From Prevotella sp. oral taxon 475 (GTDB lineage: Bacteria; Bacteroidota; Bacteroidia; Bacteroidales; Bacteroidaceae), in contig NZ_CP072334.1 of the NCBI RefSeq assembly GCF_018127805.1, positions 1,342,001-1,406,000 of the forward strand: a stretch of DNA of 64,000 nucleotides, written 5' to 3'. The notes beneath the pieces were generated by a model, which had not been told where the DNA came from, ran no database searches, and saw only the letters and a program-made list of their open reading frames with translations. Made by a program: the position numbers and the translations under genes. The stretch's first letter is position 1, and each line of letters starts with the position of its first letter. Below are positions 8,867 to 18,356 of the stretch, one piece after another.

Positions 8867-9304
8867 TTAAGAAAGAATTTCTTTCATCCATGCATCCAGA
8901 TCTTTATCCAGATTTTGCATCAAGTCTCCTCCAATAATAATGGTGTCGTCGTCGGAGAGATAGAGTTCGGCCACATGGTCCTTATCGTCATTTTCCAAAA
9001 CAAAGCTATAAGGCTTTAAAATGCCCATTCCATCCACCATCTCGGATAGCTTACGCAATGAGTTTTGCAGGATGTGGGCTACGCTTGTATAGAAGTTTTC
9101 ATCTTTACTGTCAATCCATTGTTCCACCACACAGCGTGTGATTTCTTGCTCATCGTCGTCGAAAGCAAGCATCTCTCCTGTGTCTTGCGACACTCTGATA
9201 TGAATATCCGTGAGCACCGACACCTCATCCCCTTTGGGATATTTCTGGGCAATCTTGTTAATGACCCTTTCAACTTGAAGAATGGTTTGTTCTGTAGCTT
9301 TCAT
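8867..9304 (-). CDS. Conserved hypothetical protein, 145 residues
   Basis: The start at 9304 gives MKATEQTILQVERVINKIAQ and is preceded, 7 bases away, by AGGAGG. This is an unusually strong Shine-Dalgarno sequence for this phylum and decides the start against an in-frame ATG at 9400. The protein is acidic, has no signal peptide or membrane segment, and contains Asp-rich stretches (LAFDDDEQE, LYLSDDDTIIIGGD). I do not recognise a domain. It is probably a small cytoplasmic protein. It stands alone, convergent with the GHL10 gene and divergent from the envelope operon. The 177 bases between it and the GHL10 gene show nothing recognisable. Confidence 0.75.
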   Translation of the reverse strand: MKATEQTILQVERVINKIAQKYPKGDEVSVLTDIHIRVSQDTGEMLAFDDDEQEITRCVVEQWIDSKDENFYTSVAHILQNSLRKLSEMVDGMGILKPYSFVLENDDKDHVAELYLSDDDTIIIGGDLMQNLDKDLDAWMKEILS

Positions 9305-9385
9305 TATGCAAATCCTCCTGTATGTTTTTGCAAAGATAATAAAAATATAGAAAGGGCGATATCTTGACGTAAAAGAATGCCATAT

Positions 9386-9463
9386 CTTAGCTTTTGGCAT
9401 GTGTTTTCTTAGCTTTTACAGTGTCATCTCTTAGCTTTTGCACGTCAAAAGCTAAGCTTTTGA
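9386..9463. repeat. 22-bp tandem repeat array 2 (CTTAGCTTTTGCA family)
   Basis: Units begin at 9386, 9408, 9430 and 9452, exactly 22 bases apart, each CT(T/A)AGCTTTT plus a variable tail. The last unit is preceded by an inverted half, forming AAAAGCTAAGCTTTT (9447-9461). It lies in the divergent gap 9305-9798, about 250 bases upstream of the msbA-like promoter and 80 bases upstream of the hypothetical gene's start. The rest of the gap, apart from that promoter, shows no recognised feature. Confidence 0.9.
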
Positions 9464-9715
9464 AAGGAAATTTGTAATGCTTTGATTTTCATTGCTTTAC
9501 GGAGAGAACTTCATTCTTTGAAAAATTCTCACGTTTCTACAGTCTAACACCATCATCCCTTCTCAAAAAAAGAGCATATTTTGCAGTAGAAGAGGCCCCG
9601 TTTTGTGGAGTGGGGCAGAAAGAGAGTGAAGATGCTGGGCATCGAAAGGAGGAGTGCAACTGAAGCCCCGACCCTTTCTCATATCAGGATTCTCCGTATA
9701 AAATAGGTTTATTAT

Positions 9716-9747
9716 TTTGTAGGTGCGCCCGATTTGCATTACCTTTG
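9716..9747 (+). promoter_or_regulatory. Promoter of the envelope operon
   Basis: TTTG at 9716-9719, a 20-base spacer and TACCTTTG at 9740-9747 give a full Bacteroidetes -33/-7 pair. The -7 element ends about 50 bases before the start codon of the ABC exporter. Confidence 0.75.
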
Positions 9748-9798
9748 CAAAAACAACTCAAAAGTTAAAGATAGAATAGAGGTTTTTTCGCACCCCAT

Positions 9799-11643
9799 AT
9801 GAAGGAATTTTTGAAAGTATTGCGCCGTTTTGTGCCACCCTATAAAAAATATTTGGCGTTGTCGGTGCTATTCAACATGCTCTCGGCCATATTGAATATC
9901 TTTTCGTTTGCAACGCTTATCCCCATTCTCAACATTCTTTTTCAAACGCATGGAAAAGAGAAAGCCGCTGTGTTTGTTCCGTGGAGCAGCATCGGTTCGG
10001 TGGAGAATCTGACAGACGTGGTGGTAAACAACGCCAACTTCTATGTGCATAAACTGATGGAAAACTTAGGCCCGACGAACACGCTGCTTGTAATAGGTCT
10101 GCTATTGGCGTTTATGACCTTGCTCAAAACAGCGGCTTATTTTCTTTCGTCGGCCTCGATTATCCCCATCCGAACGGGTGTGGTGCGCGACATCCGTAAT
10201 CAATTGTATGAGAAAATCACCTCGCTCTCGCTGGGTTTCTTTTCAGAAGAACGTAAGGGCGACCTCATTGCGCGTATGAGTGGCGATGTACAGGAGATTG
10301 AAGGCTCGATCATGTCGTCGCTCGACATGCTGTTTAAGAATCCTATTCTCATCATCGCCTACTTTGTCACGTTGCTGATCGTGTCGTGGCAACTGACGCT
10401 TTTCACTATCGTTTTTGTGCCCATCTTCGGTTGGTTCATGGGGTATGTGGGGCGAAAGCTGAAACAAAACTCCATCAAGGCGCAGGCTTTATGGAGCGAC
10501 ACGATGAGCCAGGTGGAAGAAACACTGGGCGGACTGCGCATTATCAAGGCCTTTTGTGCCGAAGAGAAGATGAATGCACGGTTCGACAAGGTGAACAGTG
10601 CTTATCGGAATGATATTATGCGGGTGAACATTCGCCAACAGATGGCGCACCCGATGAGCGAGTTTCTCGGTACGGTGATGATTGTTATTGTGCTGTGGTT
10701 TGGCGGAACTTTGGTGCTGAACAGTCAGGTGATGCAGGGTCCCACCTTTATTTATTATCTCGTGATGCTCTATTCTATTATCAATCCGCTGAAAGAGTTT
10801 TCGAAAGCAGGCTATAATATCCCCAAAGGATTGGCCTCGATGGAACGCGTAGACAAAATTTTGAAGGCTGAGATAGACATCAAAGAGAAGGAGAACCCTC
10901 GACATATCAGTAGTTTCGAACGGGAGATTGAATTCAGAAACGTATCGTTCAGATATGGCGAACAATGGGTGTTGCGCCATATCAACCTGACGATTAAGAA
11001 GGGACAAAGCGTGGCGTTGGTGGGACAAAGCGGTTCGGGGAAGTCTACTTTGGTGGACTTGATACCACGTTACTACGATGTGCAGGAGGGCGAAGTGCTG
11101 ATTGATGGCATTAACGTGAAAGATTTGGGCGTGCACGACTTGCGCCAACTCATCGGCAACGTCAATCAAGAGGCTATCTTGTTCAACGATTCGTTCTACA
11201 ACAATATCACTTTCGGTGTGGACAATGCCTCCAAGCACGAGGTGGAAGAGGCGGCACGCATTGCCAATGCCTATGATTTCATTATGGAAACAGAACGTGG
11301 TTTTGACACCAACATTGGCGATAGAGGCGGCAGACTCTCGGGCGGACAACGTCAACGTGTAAGTATTGCTCGCGCCGTGTTGAAGAATCCCCCTATACTC
11401 ATCCTCGATGAAGCAACGAGTGCCTTGGATACGGAGAGCGAACGACTGGTGCAAGATGCTCTGGAACGACTGATGAAGACTCGTACCACCGTGGCTATTG
11501 CTCATCGATTGTCGACCATCAAGAATGCCGACGAGATATGCGTGATACACGAAGGGCGCATCGTGGAACGCGGAACTCACGAGGAACTCTTGGCCGTGGA
11601 TGGTTATTATCGTAAGCTGAACGACATGCAGTCGCTCTCATAA
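9799..11643 (+). CDS. MsbA-like lipid ABC exporter (fused permease and ATPase)
   Basis: This 614-residue half-transporter has an N-terminal six-helix ABC membrane domain (about residues 15-330) and a C-terminal ATPase. The ATPase has Walker A GQSGSGKST (about 411-419), signature LSGGQRQR (about 513) and Walker B ILILDEATSALD, followed by the switch histidine in AHRLST. Length and layout fit MsbA and related lipid flippases. Position at the head of an operon with an LpxL-like acyltransferase and glycosyltransferases supports export of lipid A-core or another glycolipid, but substrate is inferred. The next gene begins 27 bases downstream. Confidence 0.9.
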   Translation: MKEFLKVLRRFVPPYKKYLALSVLFNMLSAILNIFSFATLIPILNILFQTHGKEKAAVFVPWSSIGSVENLTDVVVNNANFYVHKLMENLGPTNTLLVIGLLLAFMTLLKTAAYFLSSASIIPIRTGVVRDIRNQLYEKITSLSLGFFSEERKGDLIARMSGDVQEIEGSIMSSLDMLFKNPILIIAYFVTLLIVSWQLTLFTIVFVPIFGWFMGYVGRKLKQNSIKAQALWSDTMSQVEETLGGLRIIKAFCAEEKMNARFDKVNSAYRNDIMRVNIRQQMAHPMSEFLGTVMIVIVLWFGGTLVLNSQVMQGPTFIYYLVMLYSIINPLKEFSKAGYNIPKGLASMERVDKILKAEIDIKEKENPRHISSFEREIEFRNVSFRYGEQWVLRHINLTIKKGQSVALVGQSGSGKSTLVDLIPRYYDVQEGEVLIDGINVKDLGVHDLRQLIGNVNQEAILFNDSFYNNITFGVDNASKHEVEEAARIANAYDFIMETERGFDTNIGDRGGRLSGGQRQRVSIARAVLKNPPILILDEATSALDTESERLVQDALERLMKTRTTVAIAHRLSTIKNADEICVIHEGRIVERGTHEELLAVDGYYRKLNDMQSLS

Positions 11644-11670
11644 CACACCTATATCATAAAGGTATATCCT

Positions 11671-13692
11671 ATGAAGAAACGTCCTATAGGCATTTTGCAA
11701 AGTCCGTTGGCCCCGTTTGTGGCTCTGCTCCTCAATCTGCTGCTAGCCTTTGGCTTGTATATCGTGGCACGGATCGAGTTCTTGTTCGAGAACTATAATT
11801 ACTTTTGTGCCGTTCTTTCGCCTGCGCGTCTTTGGCGATTGTTCTACGGCGGCTATATGTTCGACCGTTCTGCGATCACCTACACCAATGCGTTGTACAT
11901 CGTGATGATGCTTTTCCCGCTGTGGTTGAAAGAAACACGGTTGTATCATCAGCTATGTAAATGGGTGTTCGTGGTGGTTAATTCCGCTACGTTGATCATC
12001 AATTTGAGCGATTCTGTTTACTTCCCTTACACGCTTAGACGGACAACGACGAGCGTTTTCAGTGAGTTTAAGAACGAGAACAACCTGGGCGATGTCTTTT
12101 GGGGCGAACTTTTGGAGCATTGGTACTTGGTGTTGTTGGCCGCAGGACTGATTTTCTTGATGTGGAAGTTATATGTCACGCCCCAGACAAAGGCTTCACA
12201 ATATGTATCGGCTAAGCAACGGATCGCTTATGGTGGGTTGCAACTGTTGCTGTTGGCTGCCATTACACCCTTGGGCGTTGGGGCCTGCCGAGGCGGATTG
12301 GGTTCGGGTATTCGTCCGATTACCATTAGTAATGCCAACGAATACGTAGAACGCCCCACCGAATGCGCACTGGTGCTGAATACACCGTTTGCCCTGATCC
12401 GCACCATCGGTAAGAGTGTGTTTGTCGTTCCCGAGTATTTCAAGACGCAGGAGGAGGCTGAAAAGGTGTTTTCTCCTATACATCAATTTACATTTCCGTT
12501 TGGATCTGAGAAGAAAAATGTCGTGGTACTGATTGTGGAAAGTTTTGGCAGAGAATACATCGGCGCATTGAACGAAGATCTGGAAGGCGGCCATTACAAA
12601 GGCTATACACCCAATGTGGACAAGCTCATAGCACAAAGTGCTACCTACCGATACTCTTATTGCAACGGACGCAAAAGCATCGACGGCATGCCTTCGGTGC
12701 TTTGTGGCATCCCGATGTTCATCGAGCCTTTTGTGCTTTCCCCCCAATCTATGAATACTTACACAGGTATGGCGGGCATCTTAGACAAGGAAGGCTATCA
12801 CACAGCGTTCTTTCACGGAGCCAATCGAGGCAGCATGGGTTTCTTGGCCTTTGCAAAGAAGACGGGATTTAAAGAGTATTACGGACGTGAAGACTATGCC
12901 TCCGACCCGCGATTTGGCGGCGATGCCGACTTCGATGGTCATTGGGGAATCTGGGATGAACCGTTCCTGCAATACTACTGCGCGAAGATGAGCGAGATGA
13001 AACAGCCCTTCATGACAGCTGTTTTTACCGTTTCTTCGCACACACCATACGTCATTCCCGACAAATATAAAAAGGTGTATCCCGAGGAAGGGTTGATCAT
13101 GCACAAGTGTATTCGGTATACAGATATGGCTATCGGCAAGTTTTTTGCGAGTGCACGCAAGCAACCTTGGTTTAAAAATACGATCTTTGTACTCACAAGC
13201 GACCACACCAACCTGAGCGATCACGCTCAATATCAGACTGACATAGGTGGCTTTTGCTCACCCATCATTATCTATGACCCCAGCGGTGAGATAGAACCTG
13301 GCATGCGTGACGGCATTGCTCAACAGATAGATATTCTGCCAACGGTGCTCAGTATCTTGGGATACGACAAACCCTTCCTCTCTTTTGGTTGCGACTTGAT
13401 GACCACACCGATGGAGGAAACCTACGCCGTGAACTATCTTAATGGCATCTATCAATATGTGAAATACGGCTATGTATTGCAGTTTGACGGCAAGCAGACT
13501 AAGGCTATCTACGCCTTAGACGATCTCCTTATGAAGCATAACCTCAAAGGAAAGGCGAAACAACAAGCGCAAATGGAACGCGAGGTGAAGGCCATCATTC
13601 AACAGTATATGTATCGAATGGTGAACGACCGATTGATGCCTCAACCTAAAGAGAAGATACTTTCAGTGCTGTCACAAAATCTCCGTCGATGA
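11671..13692 (+). CDS. LtaS-like/sulfatase-fold membrane transferase (first copy)
   Basis: The 673-residue protein has about five N-terminal membrane helices followed by an alkaline phosphatase-fold domain. NVVVLIVESFGREY (about residue 284) is the first metal-binding strand. NGRKSIDGMPSVL (about 331-343) holds the likely nucleophile, apparently Ser rather than the Thr of LtaS. TSDHTNLSDH (about 509-518) supplies metal ligands. Enzymes of this kind move phosphoglycerol or phosphoethanolamine onto glycolipids in the periplasm. In a Gram-negative LPS operon, decoration of lipid A or core is the natural inference. The 3' end overlaps the next start by 4 bases (ATGA). Confidence 0.85.
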   Translation: MKKRPIGILQSPLAPFVALLLNLLLAFGLYIVARIEFLFENYNYFCAVLSPARLWRLFYGGYMFDRSAITYTNALYIVMMLFPLWLKETRLYHQLCKWVFVVVNSATLIINLSDSVYFPYTLRRTTTSVFSEFKNENNLGDVFWGELLEHWYLVLLAAGLIFLMWKLYVTPQTKASQYVSAKQRIAYGGLQLLLLAAITPLGVGACRGGLGSGIRPITISNANEYVERPTECALVLNTPFALIRTIGKSVFVVPEYFKTQEEAEKVFSPIHQFTFPFGSEKKNVVVLIVESFGREYIGALNEDLEGGHYKGYTPNVDKLIAQSATYRYSYCNGRKSIDGMPSVLCGIPMFIEPFVLSPQSMNTYTGMAGILDKEGYHTAFFHGANRGSMGFLAFAKKTGFKEYYGREDYASDPRFGGDADFDGHWGIWDEPFLQYYCAKMSEMKQPFMTAVFTVSSHTPYVIPDKYKKVYPEEGLIMHKCIRYTDMAIGKFFASARKQPWFKNTIFVLTSDHTNLSDHAQYQTDIGGFCSPIIIYDPSGEIEPGMRDGIAQQIDILPTVLSILGYDKPFLSFGCDLMTTPMEETYAVNYLNGIYQYVKYGYVLQFDGKQTKAIYALDDLLMKHNLKGKAKQQAQMEREVKAIIQQYMYRMVNDRLMPQPKEKILSVLSQNLRR

Positions 13693-14657
13693 ATCTTCTC
13701 TCTTTTCTTCTTCATTTCTTATGGAAGCTCCTATCGTTGCTGCCCTTCCGTCTGCTCTATCTCATCGCTGATGGGCTTTATCTTGTGGTCTGTTACGTGT
13801 TGCGTTATCGCCATCGGGTGATCTGGAATAACCTGCGGGAGGCGTTTCCCGAGAAAACCGAGCAGGAATTACGGCAGATTGAAAAAGGATTCTACCGCTG
13901 GTTCTGCGACTATCTCGTAGAAACCGTCAAACTAATGACCATGACTCGGACACAATTGATGAAACGTATGGTGTTTACCGGGACAGAACTCATCGACCAT
14001 TACGTGGATCAAGGACAATCTTGTGGCGTGTATCTCGGACATTACGGACAGTGGGAATGGATTACTTCGCTGCCCTATTGGCTTCACAGTAAAGGACTTT
14101 GCACACAAATCTACCATCCGTTGGAGAACAAATGCTTCGACTTACTTTTCCGAGAGGTGCGCGAAAGGCAAGGAGCCGTTTGCATTCCTATGGCTGAGAC
14201 GCTGCGACGTATTGTGATGTATCAACAGCAAGGGCAGCCCATCGTGATGGGATATATCTCAGATCAAGTGCCGTTTTGGAACAATATCCATCACTGGCTC
14301 CCTTTTCTGAACCACGACACTCCCGTATTAACAGGAACAGAAAAGGTAATGAAAGCCACCCACCAAGTGGTTTTCTATTGTGATGTCTCTCGAGTGAAGC
14401 GCGGATATTACCGCTGTGAGATGCGATTAATAACCGATGAGCCTCAGCAACACCCCGATTATGCACTCACCGACCTCTATTTTCGCGAACTCGAACGCAC
14501 CATTCGTCGCGATCCTTGCCTCTATCTTTGGAGCCACAACCGATGGAAACGTACCCGCGAAGAATTCAATCTGCGCTACAATAAAGCCACTGGGCGTGTG
14601 GACTTGAGGAGCCTCGATGCCATCATCGCCGACAAACACCAAACACAAACCCCATGA
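13689..14657 (+). CDS. LpxL/HtrB-type lysophospholipid/lipid A acyltransferase
   Basis: The protein is 322 residues with a hydrophobic N-terminus for membrane anchoring. It carries the acyltransferase motif H-X4-E in GHYGQWEW (His about 117, Glu about 122) and the downstream segments IVMGYISDQVPFWN and TGTEKVMKATHQVVFY typical of the lipid A late-acyltransferase family. It would add a secondary acyl chain to lipid A. It is translationally coupled by ATGA overlaps on both sides, with the LtaS-like gene before and the fucosyltransferase after. Confidence 0.9.
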   Translation: MNLLSFLLHFLWKLLSLLPFRLLYLIADGLYLVVCYVLRYRHRVIWNNLREAFPEKTEQELRQIEKGFYRWFCDYLVETVKLMTMTRTQLMKRMVFTGTELIDHYVDQGQSCGVYLGHYGQWEWITSLPYWLHSKGLCTQIYHPLENKCFDLLFREVRERQGAVCIPMAETLRRIVMYQQQGQPIVMGYISDQVPFWNNIHHWLPFLNHDTPVLTGTEKVMKATHQVVFYCDVSRVKRGYYRCEMRLITDEPQQHPDYALTDLYFRELERTIRRDPCLYLWSHNRWKRTREEFNLRYNKATGRVDLRSLDAIIADKHQTQTP

Positions 14658-15448
14658 TTTTAGTAAAAGGTTACGGACAGATGTGCAACAACATTCTGCA
14701 ATTTGCCCATCTCTATGCCTTCGGGCGAGAAAAGGGTGTAAAGGTAGTCTCGCTTCGTTTCGCTTATAAATACCGCTATTTTGCCCTTTGTCGTCGGTGG
14801 TATCACAACCCGCTCACCTATCTTATTGGCAAACTGCTCATCGCTACCCGGCTGATTCCCTGTCTTACAGACGAAGATATCGCACAGGCCGACGTTCGAT
14901 TGCAGAGTACAAGACTGATTGCCAGCGGAGCATGGACGATTCGTTATCCGGAGCTATTCCTGAAATATCGCGAAGAAATCCGACAGCTTTTCGAGATAAA
15001 ACCCTCCATTTGCCGAAAGGTAGACCGTTGGTTGGAAGCCCATCCGCAGACAGATATCCGACTCGGACTGCATATTCGTCGTGGCGATTACATCCGTTGG
15101 CAGGGCGGAAAATACTTTTTCGCCGACGAAGTGTACCATCGACTTGTGCAAGAGTTCGTTGCCCTGCATCCGGGACAGAGCGTTGGCGTCTACATCTGCA
15201 CCAACGACCCCACACTTTGCCTCGAAAGTTTCCGCGCCATCCATCCTGCCACCTACCTTTCGCAAGGCAGCGGCATCGAAGACCTTCAGTTGCTGGCCTC
15301 GTGCGATTATATCATCGGTGTGAAAAGCACCTTTTCGCTCTGGGCCTCGTTCTATCGTCACGTGCCCTTCTTTTGGGTAATGGATGAAAACGAACGACTC
15401 ACAGCCCAATCGTTTATGCGTTTCGAAGACGCCTACACCACCGTTTAA
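14654..15448 (+). CDS. Alpha-1,2-fucosyltransferase-like glycosyltransferase (GT11)
   Basis: The 264-residue protein starts MILVKGYGQMCNNILQFAHLYAF, the usual GT11 opening with a glycine loop and N-x-(L/M)FQ-type segment. It contains the nucleotide-sugar motif HIRRGDY (about 140-146), then GVYICTND and IEDLQLLASCDYIIGVKSTFSLWAS, also typical of the family. It should transfer fucose or a related sugar from a GDP donor in the cytoplasm. The operon points to LPS core or surface glycan. A GH29 fucosidase occurs 20 kb away, but no link is shown. Confidence 0.85.
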   Translation: MILVKGYGQMCNNILQFAHLYAFGREKGVKVVSLRFAYKYRYFALCRRWYHNPLTYLIGKLLIATRLIPCLTDEDIAQADVRLQSTRLIASGAWTIRYPELFLKYREEIRQLFEIKPSICRKVDRWLEAHPQTDIRLGLHIRRGDYIRWQGGKYFFADEVYHRLVQEFVALHPGQSVGVYICTNDPTLCLESFRAIHPATYLSQGSGIEDLQLLASCDYIIGVKSTFSLWASFYRHVPFFWVMDENERLTAQSFMRFEDAYTTV

Positions 15449-15481
15449 TTCCACACTTCTTTAGAAAAAGTTCCAAAAAAG

Positions 15482-16426
15482 ATGAAACCTAAAGTTTCCG
15501 TCATCGTTCCCAACTACAACTATCATCGGTTTCTGCCAGAGCGTTTGAAAAGCATTCTGAGTCAAACTTTTCAAGACATGGAAATTATTCTGCTTGACGA
15601 TTGCTCCACCGACGGCAGTCAAGCCCTCCTGTCTGCCTACAAAACGCATCCTAAAGTGACCCACATCGTTTTCAACCAGCAGAACAGTGGCAGTCCCTTT
15701 GCGCAATGGCAGAAAGGCATCGACCTGGCAGAAGGCGAATATATCTGGATAGCCGAAAGCGATGACAGCTGTTCTTACACCCTGCTCTCCACGTTAGTCG
15801 ACGCGCTCGACCAACATCCCACTGCTGCTTACGCTTTTTCCGGAGCCCTTCGAATAGACGAACAAGGTGCACCATTAAGCGAAGAGTTCGATTATTGGCA
15901 TCAACAGGAAGACGGGTCGGTGCATTGTTACGACTCGCAGACCTACCTTCAGCGTGTGTTGTTCTGGCGTTGCTCGGTGTATAATGCCAGCGGCGTGCTC
16001 TTCCGACGTAGCGTAGCCCTGCGCATACCTCCTGTTTATGCGCAACTTCGATACTGTGCCGACTGGTTGTTCTGGGTTGAAATGACCCTCCAGGGCGATG
16101 TGGTGGAAGTGCGGCAAAAGCTCAATCGCTTTCGCAAACATGCCGCCAGCGTCACCGTCTGTTCCGATAAAACTGAAGCCCGTTTCAAGGAATACGTCAT
16201 CATTCACCGTCGTCTCTTCTCGCTACCCTTCCTTTCCTGCTTCTCCCGACGGCTTGCTCGTGGTGCATTCTATAAAGAAGTGAGTCGGATGTTCCCCGAT
16301 CCGGACAGTCGCCAAGCCCATCTTACGCGTCTGCGAGAAGAACTCGGCGTGCAACGTGCGGACTATCTGCTGGAACGTTGCGTCAAAACCCTCTGCCAAC
16401 TCTTCGGCGCCATGTATCATCGCTAA
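15482..16426 (+). CDS. Family 2 glycosyltransferase
   Basis: The 314-residue protein opens with the GT-A fold motif KVSVIVPNYNYHRFLPERL. It has DDCSTDGS (about 38-45) and, near residue 95, IAESDD as the metal-binding DXD-like site. The C-terminus is basic and may bind the membrane. It would add one sugar to a growing lipid-linked glycan, donor unknown. It is the fifth gene of the envelope operon, 33 bases after the fucosyltransferase gene. Confidence 0.9.
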   Translation: MKPKVSVIVPNYNYHRFLPERLKSILSQTFQDMEIILLDDCSTDGSQALLSAYKTHPKVTHIVFNQQNSGSPFAQWQKGIDLAEGEYIWIAESDDSCSYTLLSTLVDALDQHPTAAYAFSGALRIDEQGAPLSEEFDYWHQQEDGSVHCYDSQTYLQRVLFWRCSVYNASGVLFRRSVALRIPPVYAQLRYCADWLFWVEMTLQGDVVEVRQKLNRFRKHAASVTVCSDKTEARFKEYVIIHRRLFSLPFLSCFSRRLARGAFYKEVSRMFPDPDSRQAHLTRLREELGVQRADYLLERCVKTLCQLFGAMYHR

Positions 16427-16443
16427 AAAACATATTCCGTTAT

Positions 16444-17256
16444 ATGAAAACAACCCTTCTCGTTTCTACCTACAATTGGCCTGCAGCCTTGGAGCTTTCT
16501 TTGGCCAGCATGTTCAAGCAAACAGTGCTTCCCGATGAAATTGTCATTGCCGACGACGGATCTACAGACGCCACTCGACAAGCAATAGAGCGCATACAGA
16601 GTACCAGTCCCGTGCCTATCACCCATGTTTGGCACGAAGATCAGGGCTTTCGCAGAACCATCATTCTCAACAAGGCCATCGCCAAAGCCACAGGCGACTA
16701 CATCCTGCAAGTAGACGGCGACGTCATCCTCTCAAAACATTTTGTGAGCGACCATCTCGAACTGGCCGAACCGAATTGTTTTGTTTGTGGCAGTAGGGTG
16801 AAACTCACCCCCGAGATGACTCAATCCATTCTCACAGCCCACGAGTTCAGACTCCAACGCAGAGACCTACCGCTCACCTTTGTGCTTAACAGTTTCCGTT
16901 CGCGCCTGTTGCGTCGTTTTCTGGCCGAGCGTTACGCCCGCAAGATCGACCATCTGCGTGGATGCAACATGGCCTTTTGGCGTGCCGACCTCATCAAGGT
17001 GAACGGCTATAACGAAGACCTGATGCAATGGGGACACGAAGATGGCGAGATAGCTTTCCGTCTACACTTTGCCGGTGTGAAGAAAAAGGCCTTGAAAATG
17101 GGAGGGAACGTATATCATTTGTACCACAAGGAGGCTTCGCGCAGCAACGAACAGACCCATCTCGACGAACTGGAACGGGTGAAACGCGAACATCTCAGTT
17201 GGTGTAGCAATGGTTTGGACAAGTATCTCGGCACTTCAAACTCTTCTGCCTTGTAG
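16444..17256 (+). CDS. Family 2 glycosyltransferase with GT7 C-terminal-like domain
   Basis: The start at 16444 (MKTTLLVSTYNWPAALELSL) is 17 bases after the previous stop. It is preferred to an overlapping upstream ATG because it begins the GT-A fold directly. The 270-residue protein has ADDGSTD, the metal site VDGDVIL, and RGCNMAFWRADLIKVNGYNE followed by GHEDGEIAFRL, the acceptor-side motif shared with galactosyltransferase-type (GT7 C-terminal) domains. It is the last gene of the operon. A 310-base gap with a repeat array follows. Confidence 0.9.
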   Translation: MKTTLLVSTYNWPAALELSLASMFKQTVLPDEIVIADDGSTDATRQAIERIQSTSPVPITHVWHEDQGFRRTIILNKAIAKATGDYILQVDGDVILSKHFVSDHLELAEPNCFVCGSRVKLTPEMTQSILTAHEFRLQRRDLPLTFVLNSFRSRLLRRFLAERYARKIDHLRGCNMAFWRADLIKVNGYNEDLMQWGHEDGEIAFRLHFAGVKKKALKMGGNVYHLYHKEASRSNEQTHLDELERVKREHLSWCSNGLDKYLGTSNSSAL

Positions 17257-17333
17257 CTTCCGACGGGTCGAAACAGAACGTTTCAAACGCGACGCTAAGG
17301 CCTTGAAGAACAATGATTTGTCAGATGCTTTTC

Positions 17334-17410
17334 AAAAGCTTAGCTTTTACGCGCCAAAAGCTAAGAAAACGCAAGGTAAAAGCTAAGAGAATGCAAGGTA
17401 AAAGCTAAGA
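17334..17410. repeat. 22-bp tandem repeat array 3 (inverse orientation)
   Basis: Units AAAAGCT(A/T)AG begin at 17334, 17356, 17378 and 17400, exactly 22 bases apart. This is the same family as array 1 read from the other strand. The first unit is the palindrome AAAAGCTTAGCTTTT (17334-17348). The array lies in the gap 17257-17566, downstream of the glycosyltransferase operon and about 70 bases upstream of the -7 element of the next gene. Nothing else is recognised in the gap. Confidence 0.9.
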
Positions 17411-17481
17411 GAATGAGAACGCAGGAGTCCACTTCCGAGATGCAGGAGCTGGGCAGCGTGCGAGAATCAAAAAAATAATGC

Positions 17482-17489
17482 TAACTTTG
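17482..17489 (+). promoter_or_regulatory. -7 element for the DUF2520-kdsC-maf genes
   Basis: TAACTTTG followed by CA fits TAnnTTTG, 77 bases before the start codon. A -33 element was not identified. Confidence 0.5.
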
Positions 17490-17566
17490 CAAGGAAGAAA
17501 AATGCAAACACAAAACCTCCTTTTGTAGTGAGAATCAAGGCAACTTGATAGAAATATAAGAAAGCA

Positions 17567-18343
17567 ATGGGTATAAAAATCGTTTTGATTGGAGCCGGAA
17601 ACCTGGCCATCAATTTGGGACTGGCTTTGCATGAGGCCGGTCATGAGATCGTACAGGTGTACAGCCGGACGGTGAGATCGGCCAAGGATGCAGCAAAATT
17701 GTTTCGTACAGTGTCGACAAACAAGCTCAAAAAATTGGCCGATGCCGACCTTTATATCGTCGCGCTGAAAGACAGTGTCCTGCAAGACGTGATACCGGCA
17801 TTGTGTGAAGGCCGTAAAGACAAGCTCTTTGTACACACGTCTGGTTGTCTGCCGATGGACATCTTCAAAGACTATGCCTACAATTATGGCGTGCTTTATC
17901 CGTTGCAAACCTTTTCCAAGGAGAAGCGGGTAGACTTTTCGCACATTCCCTGCCTGGTGGAGGGTTGCAATCGCTGGGCAACCAATCTGCTGAAAGCCCT
18001 ATGCCGCAGCATTTCGGACGATGTAAGGCCCATCACTTCGGAAGACAGGAGGTATATACATCTGGCTGCTGTTTTCTGTTCTAATTTCTCCAATCTGTGT
18101 TATTCCATGGCCAACGAAGTGCTGCAGCAACGTCATCTGCGGTTCAACATGCTGTTGCCGCTCATCGATGAAACAGCAGCAAAGGTGCATGTGCTCCCTC
18201 CTCGGCAGGCACAGACAGGACCGGCGGTGCGGTTTGACGAGAACGTGATGGATATGCACTTGGACTTGCTGGACGAGAATACCGACTTTCAAGAGATCTA
18301 TTTAAAGATGAGCGAACAGATTCAGCGGCTTTTGCCCGATTGA
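17567..18343 (+). CDS. Rossmann-fold oxidoreductase-like protein with DUF2520
   Basis: The 258-residue protein begins [20 protein letters not shown], a dinucleotide-binding GxGN motif (residues 9-12), followed by [14 protein letters not shown]. The C-terminal half matches the DUF2520 helical domain ([44 protein letters not shown]). The overall design resembles ProC and F420-dependent reductases, but the substrate is unknown. The gene runs 13 bases ahead of kdsC and is probably co-transcribed with it and maf. Confidence 0.85.
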   Translation: MGIKIVLIGAGNLAINLGLALHEAGHEIVQVYSRTVRSAKDAAKLFRTVSTNKLKKLADADLYIVALKDSVLQDVIPALCEGRKDKLFVHTSGCLPMDIFKDYAYNYGVLYPLQTFSKEKRVDFSHIPCLVEGCNRWATNLLKALCRSISDDVRPITSEDRRYIHLAAVFCSNFSNLCYSMANEVLQQRHLRFNMLLPLIDETAAKVHVLPPRQAQTGPAVRFDENVMDMHLDLLDENTDFQEIYLKMSEQIQRLLPD

Positions 18344-18356
18344 ATCATCAAAAAGA

